Shown here piece after piece: positions 39,156 to 50,577 of a stretch of 64,000 nt of DNA. Position numbers and translations under genes: made by a program. The notes beneath the pieces are model-generated. The model was not told where the DNA came from and searched no databases. It worked only from the letters and a program-made list of their open reading frames with translations. The stretch is from Salvelinus alpinus (lineage: Eukaryota > Chordata > Actinopteri > Salmoniformes > Salmonidae): NCBI RefSeq assembly GCF_045679555.1, contig NC_092099.1:12476076-12540075 (forward strand), given 5' to 3'. Position 1 is the first letter of the stretch. Every line of letters begins with the position of its first letter.

Positions 39156-42100
39156 CTAATCTTTGATGTCCTTGAGTACAGTCACCTGAGAGACGGTTTT
39201 CTTGACCCTCAGCGCGGTGAGGCGAGCTGCAGCGTTGGCATACCAGCACTCGCGCATCAGCTTGCCTATCACCCGCAGTGCCTGGTGAATCAAGAAGGAT
39301 CATGTTCAATCAACAGGTCAAAATTGTACATTTTGGCTATTTAGCAGACACTCTTGTTCAGAGCAGAGCAACTTAGAATTACAGTAAGTGCATTCAAATA
39401 AGGTAGGTTAGACAACCCCATATCAGTCATTGCAAGTAAAACCTTCCTCAAAAACAGCAGTTCAATTTACAGAGGTACAATTCTAAATGCTAACCAAGCC
39501 AATATACAATAAGTATATTGTATTCCCAATCGGCCCTATGGCTCTGTAGTGGAAGCTAAATTATTTTGTATTTTTTTTAAGTCTAGGGTTGTAAAATTAG
39601 TCCAAAAATTCCTAGGCTTCCCGTTCTGAGGATTCACGGAGTTCCTGCTTATTCCCTACCGATTCCAGGAATCTTCCAACCGGGGTTTCTGGAAAACCTG
39701 GGAAAGTTGCAACCCTATCACAGTCAAAAAAATGTATCTCACCTCACAGCTCTGCCACTGGTTGGGAATGTTGGGTCTCAGTTTCTGGTCACAGACTATC
39801 TTTCTCATGTCCTCCACAGAAGGATCTGAAGGCACCATATCATAGTAAGGCAACTGAAAATCTTCTTGAAGTCCTGTGGGGGCAAAAAACAAGCACATTT
39901 CTTCATTTCCCTGGCACAAATGTACCATCCTTCATCAGTTCCATGGCAATATGAGAAATTGTGTTTACTTAATATCAGTGGTAAAATTATAATTCATTAA
40001 TATTCATTAAATGATGAATCACTGAATAAAGTATATGCATCGCCTACCCAATAAACCAATAACTGCATCAATCACTACTCCAGTGTCATTTCTCTGAGTG
40101 CATTAGCTGCACAGACTAGACTTCCATTTCATTTGCTTAATGTTGCTTTTGTACTAAGAGTTAAATAACTTGAAGGTGTCCCAAATGGCACCCTATAGTG
40201 CATACAGGGAATACAATATTAGCTTCAGCTTTAAATACTGTCATTTCTAGTAGCCTTCCATTGTATTTCCTTCCGGTCGCTTTTGTACTAAGAGTTTAAA
40301 AAGACGTACCTCTGATGGAACACCTCCTTGCCAGTTCCCAGAACACAAGGCCCAGGGAGTAGATGTCTGCCCGCTTGAACGACTCAAAGCTGCCAATATT
40401 TATCGTGTCATCCAGCAGTTCTGGGGCCATGTACCTGCCGAGGGAGGATGAACTCGTTAACTACTAACCAACAGTGGTATTAGGGTGAGTGAGTCAACAC
40501 TGACACATGTGAAGACACTCAATGTCCTGGCAGAGATACAGACAGGCAGGGTTGGAAATTATCACCATCCACCCGCCAAATGAGAGTATAGTTTGTCATC
40601 GGCGGGTAAGAATGTACTATAGCTATATTTCACACGCCATGTTGGCGGGTGGTCACACAGAGCATTTGGGAACTGGTTTTTTTTGTTAGATCGTTTTGTT
40701 CACGTGCTAGGTTGTTTATCAAAGTTAGTTTGAGTTTGCTGCAACTGCCTGCTGCTAGGAAGACATCACAGTCTGAGATTATTTTTCCATCACAGACAAG
40801 CAAGTGCCTTAGTTGCCACGGTAACAGCCCGTCCCTTAAAGGGCAGCTGAACATTTTGGTCTCACCTAATGACTGTGCTTGATTGAGGATGGATCACTCC
40901 CAAAAACGTTTATTCATTAACCTTTAGTCATTGCTCTCCTTGATTTATTTTTGTGCTTCTACATTTCTACTTATGACAACATCATGTACTTCTTGTAAAA
41001 AATGTCAGCATTGAGCCCTGAACTATAATAATAAATAAGCTGTATCACTCAGCATTTTGTGGCAGGCACTTTGGTGATTCTTGATGTTCAGTTGTAGAAC
41101 TGTTTATCTGTTTTTATTATTAGATCGAAATGATTCATTTTAACATACATTGCTTAAAAGAAGCAGGTCACAAAAATTAAATGAAATTAAGAAATATAAC
41201 CCATTACTTCTTACTAGTAATACATTTTTGGGGGGTGATTTGTGGTGTAATTACGGAGAAAAATATATTTTGTAAAGTAAAAGAATCTTCCACCAGTGGC
41301 TGTTGGACCAAAAAGTTAATTTCCCACCCTGCAGACAGGCAGCAGACAGGCAGCAGGCACACACAGACAAAGACATGTTATTATTATATAGACAGAAGAC
41401 AGGGCTCCATGTGAGCAGCGGTCCCATCACTATATTAACAGTTAACAAACGGCACATGGTGTCCTAAAAATAGGAGCTCTGAATGATGAAGGTAGCACGT
41501 GGACGAGGATACCTGTCGGCTAGCCATCAATTTCATAAACAAACGAGGGCAAGGGAGATGTAAAGACTTGGATGCGTCCCAAATGGCACCCTATTCCCTA
41601 GTGCACTATTTATGACTAGAGCTGTGGCATTTTGGACACACTCAAAGTCAATGTGAGACCTTCCTGATCGTCGGCCAATATTGCTCCCTCCATCTCTCTA
41701 AAAAGGATATAAAAAGATAAAATACTAATACTTGAAAAAGTCGATCAAAGTGGCCAATAGACATGCCCATGCTCTTTTCTCTCAGTTAAAAGCTGCCTAG
41801 TTACCTCTTTGTTCCTACTCTGTGATTGGACGGTATATCAATGATGTTGGTACTGGAGTCGTGTTTCACAGCCAATCCGAGGTCTGCTATGACAGCCGTC
41901 CCATTCTTCTTCACCAGAATGTTTTTAGACTTGATGTCTCTGTGGGCGATGGCAGGTTTCCCTGTAAAACACATCACAACTCATAGTTTTATTACATGTA
42001 ATTTCAATAACTTGCTAAAGTGATACATGGGTTTATTGTCACTGGTGTATGGCCCTTGCAAAATACATGTCTAGTGCTATGAATGGATGCACACATTACA

Positions 42101-45100
42101 ACATAGTTATTCAGGGTTGGGCAGGTTACTTTCTAAATGTAATCTGTTACATTTACTAGTTATCTGTCCAAAATTGTAATCAGTAACGTAACTTTTGGAT
42201 TACCCAAACTCAGTAAAGTAATCTGATTACATTCAGTTACTTTTAGATTACTTTCCCCTTAAGAGGCATTAGAAGAAGACAAACATTTATGTTACCAATT
42301 GAACAACATCTATTGCAGGATAAAGCAATGTTAACGTTTAAATAGCTGGCCATATATGGATGTTAAATTTTACTTTATGGGTTGGTTGTGTAGGCTTCTT
42401 CTACCCCATCGCTTTCTACTACATATAATAATACGATTAAATTACATCTATACATTAAAAACCAAAGTCTATCAGAATTCCAGTCATTCCAGTAAATGTT
42501 ATACCCCTTGATCTTCAAGAATAGGACTTGGAAATATGGAAGAATAGATTAGCCTAATTGTTTTACCTGAGTATAACCCCAAAACTAAGGACTTAATAGC
42601 CAGCCATACTCTGTTGTTCATGATTTTGTTGTCATGGAGGACTGATTGGGCTCATTGATTCAGGTTGAAAAATAATGCTGCCCTCATGGAATGGCATGCT
42701 TTGAGCACTACTGAAAGGTGCTATTTACATGTGAAAAATGAATGCCATATGCTGCATTTGCTATAGGCCTATTGTTTACCTATTTGTTGGTGACAATTTG
42801 ATATCTTGATAATGTACAGCTGTTTAAAAGGGCAAATCCACAGTTGAAACAATAACAAAATGGTCGCCCCTGTTTTGGTAAAAAGCTGAGGGATGGGCCT
42901 GGAGAAATGTAACCACTCTCAAAGTAATAGACGGAGCTATGGATGCAAAGACTGACCATCCATAATGTGATGATGCTTTGATGGTGACCCTGTCTGTGAT
43001 TTATTTAGAATTCAAGGCACACTTCAACACCATGGCTACCACAGCCTTCTGCAGCGATACACCATCCCATCTGGTTTGCACTTAGTGGGAGTATCATCTG
43101 TTTTTCAACAGGACAATGACGCAACACACCTCCAGGCTGTGTAAGGGCTATTTCACCAAGAAGGAGAGTGATGGAGTGCTGCATCAGATGACCTGGCCTC
43201 CACAAACGCCAGACCTCAACCCAATTGGGATGTTTGGGTTGAGTTGGACCACCGAGTGACGGAAAAGCAGCCAACAAGTGCTCAGCATATGTGGGAACTG
43301 TGTGGGAACTGAAAAGCATTCCTCATGAAGCTGATTGAGAGAATGCCAAGAGTATGCAAAGCTGTCATCAAGGCAAAGGGTGGTTACTTTGAATATAAAA
43401 TATATTTTGATTTGTTTAACACTTTTTGGTTACTACATGACTCTATATGTACTATTTCATAATTTTGATGTCTTCACAAAGAAAAAACCTGGAATGAGTG
43501 TGTCCAAACTTTTGACTGGTAATGTATATATCATTTATAAGTCCAAAAATGGATGTAGCAACTACAGATTGCCCCTTTAAGTCTATCAAAAGTGTGCGAG
43601 TTTGAGCATGTCTCCATTAGGTATATGGATTTTTTTTTTTATCAGCATGAATTAGATTGAGCAATAAAAAAAAAAACTTTTATTCCATAGGCTGGGATCC
43701 GCACTATGCAGCTGTTGCAAGAGCGCATATTTTACTGGCTGTCCACTGGTTTCAAAAACAATGATTGATAGGCAGCTTAAACTTCTTGAATTCAACCATT
43801 ATTGGGTTCAAATACATATTTAGATTTGTGAACAGCCATCTACAACAACCACAATCCATAAGTTGCAAATAGCTAAATGACAGAGCAGCAGTGTGATTCA
43901 CGTCAATGCGCTATGTAGATATCAATAATAAGTGATAGCTGTATCGCCGTAGACTACACCACTGCTGTAATCCTTACCGCCAAACGTTTATTGAAGTTGG
44001 ATAATCTTCAGATGCCAACATCATTGGAAGACATAGCTTCGACTGTAGCCAACAAAAGCCTATTCCTGCTCTTTTCCCGCGAGTCATCAAACACATTTGG
44101 TGTGTCATCATAGTGGTCTCTGACTTGTGGTCAGATTCGCTCAAGGTGGAACAAATTTAAAAACTTGGACATTCTTTCAATGTGGATTTGAATGTCATTG
44201 AGAAAACAGAGAAGTGTCAAAGATTTTTTTATGCAAACATCCTTTCCGAATTTAAAAGTAATCCGCGAAGTAAACCTCGAAGTAATCATCTAGTTTTTCA
44301 AAAGTATCTGTAATCTGATTACAATATTTACAGTTACCAGTTTTTTTGTAATCCCTTACATGTAACGGACTACATGTACATGTAATCCGTTACTCCCCAA
44401 CCCTGGTGATGGTTATATTTCATGTCTATTCAATAACTTGCTAACATGGGTAGATGTTTGTTGTCACTGTTATATAGCCCTTGCAAAATATATGCTTACA
44501 ATAGATTAACAGTAGTACATTGCAAACATGTGAAAGAAAAAGAAAGAAAAATAATTCAGAAGAAACAATTTGTATAGAAATAAGGCTATCGGTGTGAATG
44601 CAACAAGATCACATCAGCAAGTAACTAGCAACACAAAAAAGTGTGCTTTGGAAAGTAGCTTTTCTAAGATTAGAAAGAGGATTTTCTATGGTTGTTCTGT
44701 TATAAACGGAGGCCCTCGCCAAGTCCCTGTAATTATAGTTCTGACCTTTGGTGAATCATTATTTCCACTACAAGAATACATGTCAATCCTGTGGGATGTT
44801 CAATAGAATATGTAAAGTGGGAATGGCATCAGTCCTAAACTAGACTGACAGATACACAGGTGTTCTATTGTTATTGAAGCCTATACCACACTACAAATAA
44901 GCCTTGTAGTGTGTGGTATATCTGTGGACCTGTAGGATACAGAGACTCTAAATATGCTACATTATATCAATCACTCTGAATCTAAAAACGATAGTCATCT
45001 TAAATTCCCATTACAGGAATGTAAAGATCTAGGCTGAAAGGATTTGCGGTGCCAACACCTCACCCTGAGTGCCAATGATCTCCATGTGGAGGTGTGCCAG

Positions 45101-46315
45101 GCCGCTGGCGATGGACAAGGCCAGAACGATCATGCCGTCCACAGACACTGTGTACCTGTTCAGGTAGTCGAACAGGGAGCCGTGCTCGTGGTACTCTGTC
45201 ACCAGCCACAGCTGGGTCCAAGAGCCGTTATCTGCAGAAGACAGCAAAGGGCATGGTCATACACCTGGGGTTAGTGTACAGTCATACTTGAGAACGCTTC
45301 TCGTCACACATTAAAACAATGTACATGACATGAAATGTAGTTAGGGCCAGGAGCTTTTCCTGCTTAAGTCACTACATAGTCAAAATAGCATATCAAGGGC
45401 AGTTATATCAAGGATGCGTCCCAGATAGCACCCTATTCCCTATATAGTATATAGGGCTCTGGTGAAAAGTAGTGCACTATATAGGGAATAGGGTGCCATC
45501 TGGACCAAATATGTCAATAAGTTCCTTTGTTATCAGCTGCAATGAATCCCAGGATATTCTCGTGTCGGAGCATGATGGTCTGATAGATCTCTGCCTCTCT
45601 GAACCAGGACCTCTCGTCACGGGATGAGAAGATCTTCACCGCAACGTCCTCCCCTCGCCACTTCCCTCGCCACACCTCCCCGAAGCGGCCCTTCCCAATG
45701 GTCTCCTGCAGCACGATAGTCCGAGCTATTGTCCGTTGTACCAGCAGTGGTAGCCCTGTAAAGCAAAACAAAAAATCAGATGAATCAGTTACAAATGCTC
45801 TGTCACGAACAAAATCCAATTATAAACTCTGAGTTCAGTGTGTTGTTACTCTCACTTGCTGCCCAATTTTCAATATTAAAACATCAAATTGATTTAAAAT
45901 GCTAAATTCGTTATGAGGTCCATCTATCAGAGCACCATTACCTGCTCTCCTCTGGTGCATGCCTAAATAGAATCACCATTAGAGACCCATTGACTTGATG
46001 GGGGATGCCCATTCTAGTGATTATGTTTCTATGACTGTACATTGAACCATACATGTATAGACTCTCTCTTACCGGAGCCTGAGCCAGAGGTGCTCATATC
46101 GTAGATGAGGTCTTTAAGACACTTATCGGGGGACATAAGACTTTGGTCATCCAGGGGCTCCTCCACGTCATTCTTGTGGGCCCGGTTGTAGGCACAGGGC
46201 TGGCCCTGCACCACACACACACCGAGCAGGATGCTCACACAGAGCAGGGTAGAGGGAACCAGGATGACTGCTGCCAGCTCCAGCCTGCCCCAGCCGGGCT
46301 CCTCCGAAGGCCTCT
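39156..46315 (-). CDS. acvr1c: Activin receptor type-1C (ALK7), exons 3-9, partial
   Basis: This type I serine/threonine kinase receptor of the TGF-beta family responds to nodal, activin B/AB and GDF ligands and phosphorylates SMAD2/3. Seven 3' exons give the last 392 residues: 46315-46073 (transmembrane segment, juxtamembrane), 45755-45525, 45231-45064, 41961-41805, 40434-40310, 39873-39743 and 39281-39156. Exon sizes 231, 168, 157, 125, 131 and 126 fit the ALK4/5/7 pattern. The GS box TSGSGSG spans exons 3-4. Kinase motifs are intact: [26 protein letters not shown] and MAPE. DIKDIKD-like divergence occurs only at the C-terminus (KDIKD). ALK7 rather than ALK4 is favoured by NVEEPL-like [10 protein letters not shown] and by synteny. 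Exons 1-2 were not found up to 64000. The intron 4 donor is GA, not GT. Confidence 0.92.
40173..40220. repeat. Partial gtgccaaatggcaccctat MITE copy, acvr1c intron 7
   Basis: The short piece gtcccaaatggcaccctata matches one arm of the palindromic MITE family. A fuller copy is at about 41573-41640 in intron 6. Confidence 0.5.
42112..44405. mobile_element. DNA transposon with long inverted ends in acvr1c intron 5
   Basis: Both ends are inverted copies. The left starts cagggttgggcaggttact and continues with gtaatctgttacattta; the right ends catgtaatccgttactcccc followed by aaccctg. Several hundred bases at each end repeat the agtaatctgattac theme. No transposase was recognised inside, apart from a separate Tc1 fragment at 42960-43530. 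The flanks of the element are copies of each other (see 41990-42110 and 44412-44500). The superfamily is not determined. Confidence 0.65.
42960..43530 (+). mobile_element. Tc1-like fragment nested in the intron 5 transposon
   Basis: It carries the C-terminal half of a forward-strand Tc1 transposase (around [13 protein letters not shown] and [12 protein letters not shown]-like, near 43100-43230) and closes with a right end acttttgactggtaatgta. The family is the same as the galnt5 intron 2 element, though the orientation differs. The N-terminal half is missing. Confidence 0.65.
45415..45506. repeat. Palindromic MITE beside acvr1c exon 4
   Basis: Arms gcaccctattccctatatag and ctatatagggaatagggtgc are near-perfect inverted copies around a short core with ctctggtgaaaagtag. 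The element ends 19 bases from the exon 4 boundary at 45525. Confidence 0.75.
45523..45525 (-). other. acvr1c: Non-canonical GA 5' splice site of acvr1c intron 4
   Basis: Reverse strand: GATAACAAAG is followed by GAACTT. The conserved exon end (AADNK plus one base) and the family-typical 231-base exon length place the boundary exactly here, but GA stands where GT is expected. No GT lies within the nearby exon end. Read-through would give three extra residues and then a stop. Confidence 0.7.
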
Positions 46316-46677
46316 CTGCATAGCCAACACAACACAGACACAGCAACATACTGTAAGTACACTACACACTACGTAAGAAACAGAGAAGGTCTTATTCAAT
46401 AACAAGACTTGATCAGTAGATGAATGTGCAATGGCCCACACATTTGTGATATAAGATTTAAAAAGGTGGATGGGGATTTTTACATTAGGGATCAAAAAGA
46501 AAAATACTTCCTGAACCCAAATCATACATAGGCTAATACTTCTCATTATTTCCATGCCCTCTAGTGGTGATTTTCAACCACTTTAGTAATTAACCCATTA
46601 CTACCAATAATGTAGTCATTACACGCTGTTGCAGCTTGTGATCAAAATGTGAAGCTGAAATCTCTACCAAAACAAAT

Positions 46678-47105
46678 TCAATTGTATTTGTCAAATGCGC
46701 CGAATCCAACAGGTGTAGGCTTTACCCTGAAAAGCTTACTTATGAGCTCTTTTCCAAATGTAAGAAAATTAGCAAATAGAAAATAGTAACACAATAGATA
46801 AGGAAGCTATATACAAGGAGTACCAGTACCGAGTCAATCTGCAGGGATACAAGGTAGTTGAGGTAATACGTACATGTAGGTAAGGGTTAAAATGTATTAG
46901 GCAATCAGGATAGATAATAAACAGAGTAGCAGCAGTGTGTGTGTGAGTGTGTGTGTGTGTGTGTGTCGTCGATATGCATGTGTGTGTTTTGTGTGTGTCC
47001 GTGTCTGTTGGAGTGTCAGTGTAAGTATGTCTGAGTGTGTGGGTAGAGTCCGGTGAGTGTGCATCGAGTCAGTGCAAAAATGGGTCAATGCAAATGACCT
47101 GAATG
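46678..47105 (-). repeat. LINE-derived 3' fragment plus (TG)n microsatellite
   Basis: The left edge (attgtatttgtcaaatgcgc) is the inverse of the tail seen at 16990-17020 and 54360-54415 (gtgacaaataaa type). It runs into a (TG)n tract at 46934-46966 and further TG-rich sequence to about 47045. Confidence 0.55.
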
Positions 47106-48054
47106 CCAAAATAGAGGTGTTCAAAGTTGACCCATTTTGCATACCACACCCTACATCCATGTCTTCATCACTGAAAAACAGTTGAGTTTGATATAATTTG
47201 AAAGCTTACAAACAGGGTTATCAAACAGTTGTATAATTTATTGACAAAAAAACTTTTTTATGAAAAAATGTGTAAACACGTATGTTGTAGCGAAGAACCT
47301 ATTTTACATCATCTGAGGTGTCCGTGTTGTGCCCGTCATCGGTAGAATGAACCTAACCCAAGTTCAGACCACTGCAATTTAGCCGGTACACTACTGAAAT
47401 ATAAATTAAATGTAAATGTTAACTTCTAAATATAGCTGTGAGCAGCAATGAACGGGATTCACAGGATGACAGAAAGGACAAAGCAAGCACTCTAGCATGT
47501 ATGCGCTACCTTCCTTTATGTACAATCAGTGGAAGCATACCTTGAGGTATCTCTCAATACCACAAGGATGACGCTAGTGAAGTTTAGTCTAGCAGGTAAT
47601 CATTGTTCAAATCATTACTTATAGTGTATTGAGTTTGTATACCAATTCTGTGGTCAATTTGGCTAAGTGTTTAAGTTAAGATTTAGGAAATATATTCAGT
47701 GTTATTTTCAAAATGTTTCACATTGTTCATCTGCATAATTTTTATCTAACATTAATTTTCACGAGACAAAGTCTACTTGATTTATAGTTATTGCTATAGT
47801 ATCCTATGGTGCCACTGTTGCCAATGACATCTATAGTGCCACCAACTTGTCTGGTGCAGCTAAGGTTGCAAAGAATTTGTATTCACACAGCTTCTAAGGA
47901 CATATACATAAGGTTTACATACCAAAGTTCATGGCCCCATGTCCATCGGTTGAGTTCTTATATCCCTGGTGTGATATGGTGCCATCTAGTGGTGTAGCGT
48001 GGCCCACTTTGAATGCAGCAACTAATCATTCTCAAATTCATTAGAGGCTAATTA

Positions 48055-48695
48055 CACTGAACCAAAATATGAATGGAACATGTAAAGTCCCATGTTTCAT
48101 GAGCTGAAATGAAAAATCCCTGAAATTTTCCATATGCACAAAATATTATTTCTCTCAAATGTTGTGCACACATTTGTTTACATCCCTGTTAGTGAGCATT
48201 TCTCCTTTGCCAAGATAATCCATCCACCTGACAGGTGTGGCACATCAAGAAGCTGATTAAACGGCATGTCATTATACAGGTGCACCTTGTGCTGGGGACA
48301 ATAAAAGGACACTCTATAATGTGCAGTTTTGTTACACAACACAATGCCACACATTCTTCAGCATTGCGGGAGCGTGCAATTGGCATGCTGACTGCAGGAA
48401 TGTCCACCAGAGCTGTTCCCAGAGAATTGAATGTTAATTTCACTACCATAAGCTGCCTCCAATGTCGTTTTAGAGAATTTGGCAGTATGTCCAACCAGCC
48501 TCACAACCATAGACCACACCAGCCCAGGACCTCCACATCCGGCTTCTTCACCTGCGGGATTGTCTGGGGGGGGGGGGGGGGGGGGGGTTACCAAGTAGGT
48601 GGGCCTATGCCCTCCAAGGCCCCCCCATGGCTGCACCCCACTGTAACTCAGTAACATTTTTGAAATTGTTGCATGTTGCGTTTATATTTTTCAGT
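48055..48695 (+). mobile_element. Deleted Tc1 derivative with a 22-base poly-G tract
   Basis: Left and right ends match the element at 35386-36834: cactgaaccaaaatatg on the left and gcgtttatatttttcag on the right. The DNA-binding half of the transposase is recognisable (about 48360-48560). The catalytic half is gone, and a run of 22 G residues (48566-48587) plus GC-rich filler stands at the junction. Confidence 0.7.
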
Positions 48696-49059
48696 ATAAT
48701 TGAGTCAATCTGATTTATGGTTCATGAGAAAGATTTGTTAAGTATACATTTTTTTCATTAGCATATTTGCATCTATAGTTACAGTGCGGCCATATTTGAA
48801 TGCAACAAAAACAAAAACAAATCTCAAAACCATTAAACACTGATGTAGTGTGTCTAAATACAAAATATGTGGTGAATCTGACATTTGGTTCAGGAGGAGA
48901 TGATTGCAGTGATTTTCAGCCAACATGACGCCCACCCTGTATTCAAGAGCATGCAGTGTCTCAACCGATGGTGAGCACAACAATTAAAATAGGGTCTACA
49001 ACATACACTCAGCGGCCAGTTTACTAGGTACACCCATCTAGTACTGGGTCGGACCCCCC

Positions 49060-49324
49060 TTTGACTCCAGCTCAGCGTTCAACACCATAGTGCCCATAAA
49101 GCTCATCACTAAGCTAAGAACCCTGGGACTAAACACCTCCCTCTGCAACTGGATCCTGGACTTCCTGACGGGTCGCCTTCAGGTGGTAAGGGTAAGCAAC
49201 AACACATCTGCCACGCTGATCCTCAACACGGGGGGCCCTCAGGGGTGCGTGCTTAGTCTCCTCCTGTACTCCCCGTTCACCCATGACTGCGTGGCCAAGC
49301 ACGACTCCAACATCATCAGAGGCT
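49060..49324 (+). pseudogene. LINE reverse transcriptase fragment, left part, split by a younger LINE
   Basis: Forward translation gives [10 protein letters not shown], then [12 protein letters not shown] and [20 protein letters not shown]. These are reverse-transcriptase motifs of a fish non-LTR element of the CR1/L2/Rex type. The frame stops being RT-like at about 49320 and resumes at 54249 (KFAG), after the inserted LINE. Only this part of the coding region remains. Confidence 0.7.
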
Positions 49325-50577
49325 CATCCAAGATGGCGTAGCAGTCGGACGTGTGTTTGTATTGTCCTGTCGCGTGTAAATAGTAAATAGTAAATAGTCT
49401 TCGTATTTTTCGTATACATTTCGTATATATTTTAATTTCACTTTCCATCTAGGAACTGAATATACATTCCTACATTCCGCCTCACCCAATGTGGTACGGA
49501 CCTGCTATTTTTTTTATACTTTAGAACCGTAACCCCAATCAGAAGCTAGCCAGATAACTAGCTACTAGCTAGTAGTCAGTTAGCCACTGCTGCGGTCTTC
49601 ACCCTCAACTCGGACACAGCCAGCTTCAATACCGGGCCAATACCTGCCAGTCTGCAAGCGCGATATCAACCCAGAGCATATAGGACTGCTTTTTCTCTAC
49701 CACATCACCGGATTCCTGACGCAAGCTCTGGACAATTACACCGTATCATCACAGCTAGCTAGCTGCAACCGAGTGGCTACTACTGGCTAACACCTCTGTC
49801 CCGAAGCAAGCACCAGTTAGCCTTGAGCTAGCCTCGAGCTAGGCCCATCTGCCGGCTAGCTGAAGAGGTCTACCAGCGAATTCTTGGGCTACAATACCAG
49901 CTACAAGCTAATTTAGCCATTTTTTTTGCCGCTGCTAGTAGCTTTTACCTTCTGCACAGACACCAGCCCTGTTATTAGCCTGGATATTACTCACCAATTT
50001 ACCAGCATCGGACTGTCTCTCGACAACAACGCCGGATTCCTGCCGTAATCCCTGAGCCACTGCTTCTGATCCTCACAGCTAGCTTGCGGCTAGCGCAGCT
50101 AGCGCCACTGCCACGAAGCTAGCACCAGTTAGCAAACACAATTCTACAATTCACAACCTCTCTTTCGCCATCGCCATCTGGCTTGGATTCTCTGTCGACA
50201 CGACCACGTCTGAGCAGACCCCCTCCGTCTGAGCAGACCACCCCCCGGGCTACTAACTTTAAACGCCGCGTGCTAGCTTAGTGGAGGCCTCCCTGCTCCA
50301 TCTACGGCTGCCCCCTGGACACTATGATCACTTGGCTACATAGCTGATGCATGCTTGACTGTCCATTAATTCACGGTACTCCATTCTGTTTATTTGTGTT
50401 TTATCTGTCGGCTCTGTGCTTTAACTCAGGATCTGTGTGTAGTTAATCCGACCCTCTCTGCCTAGTCGTCGCCATTTTTACCTGTTGTTGCTGTGTTAGA
50501 CTAGCACCCTGTTATTGCTGCTGTTATCTTACCTGTTGTTTTAGCTAGCTCTCCCAATCAAGACCTGCAATCACTTT

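Noticed and set aside
46934-47045. Repeated short units considered as an array
   Set aside because: It is a TG-rich microsatellite; there are no spaced repeats of CRISPR type, and the genome is vertebrate.
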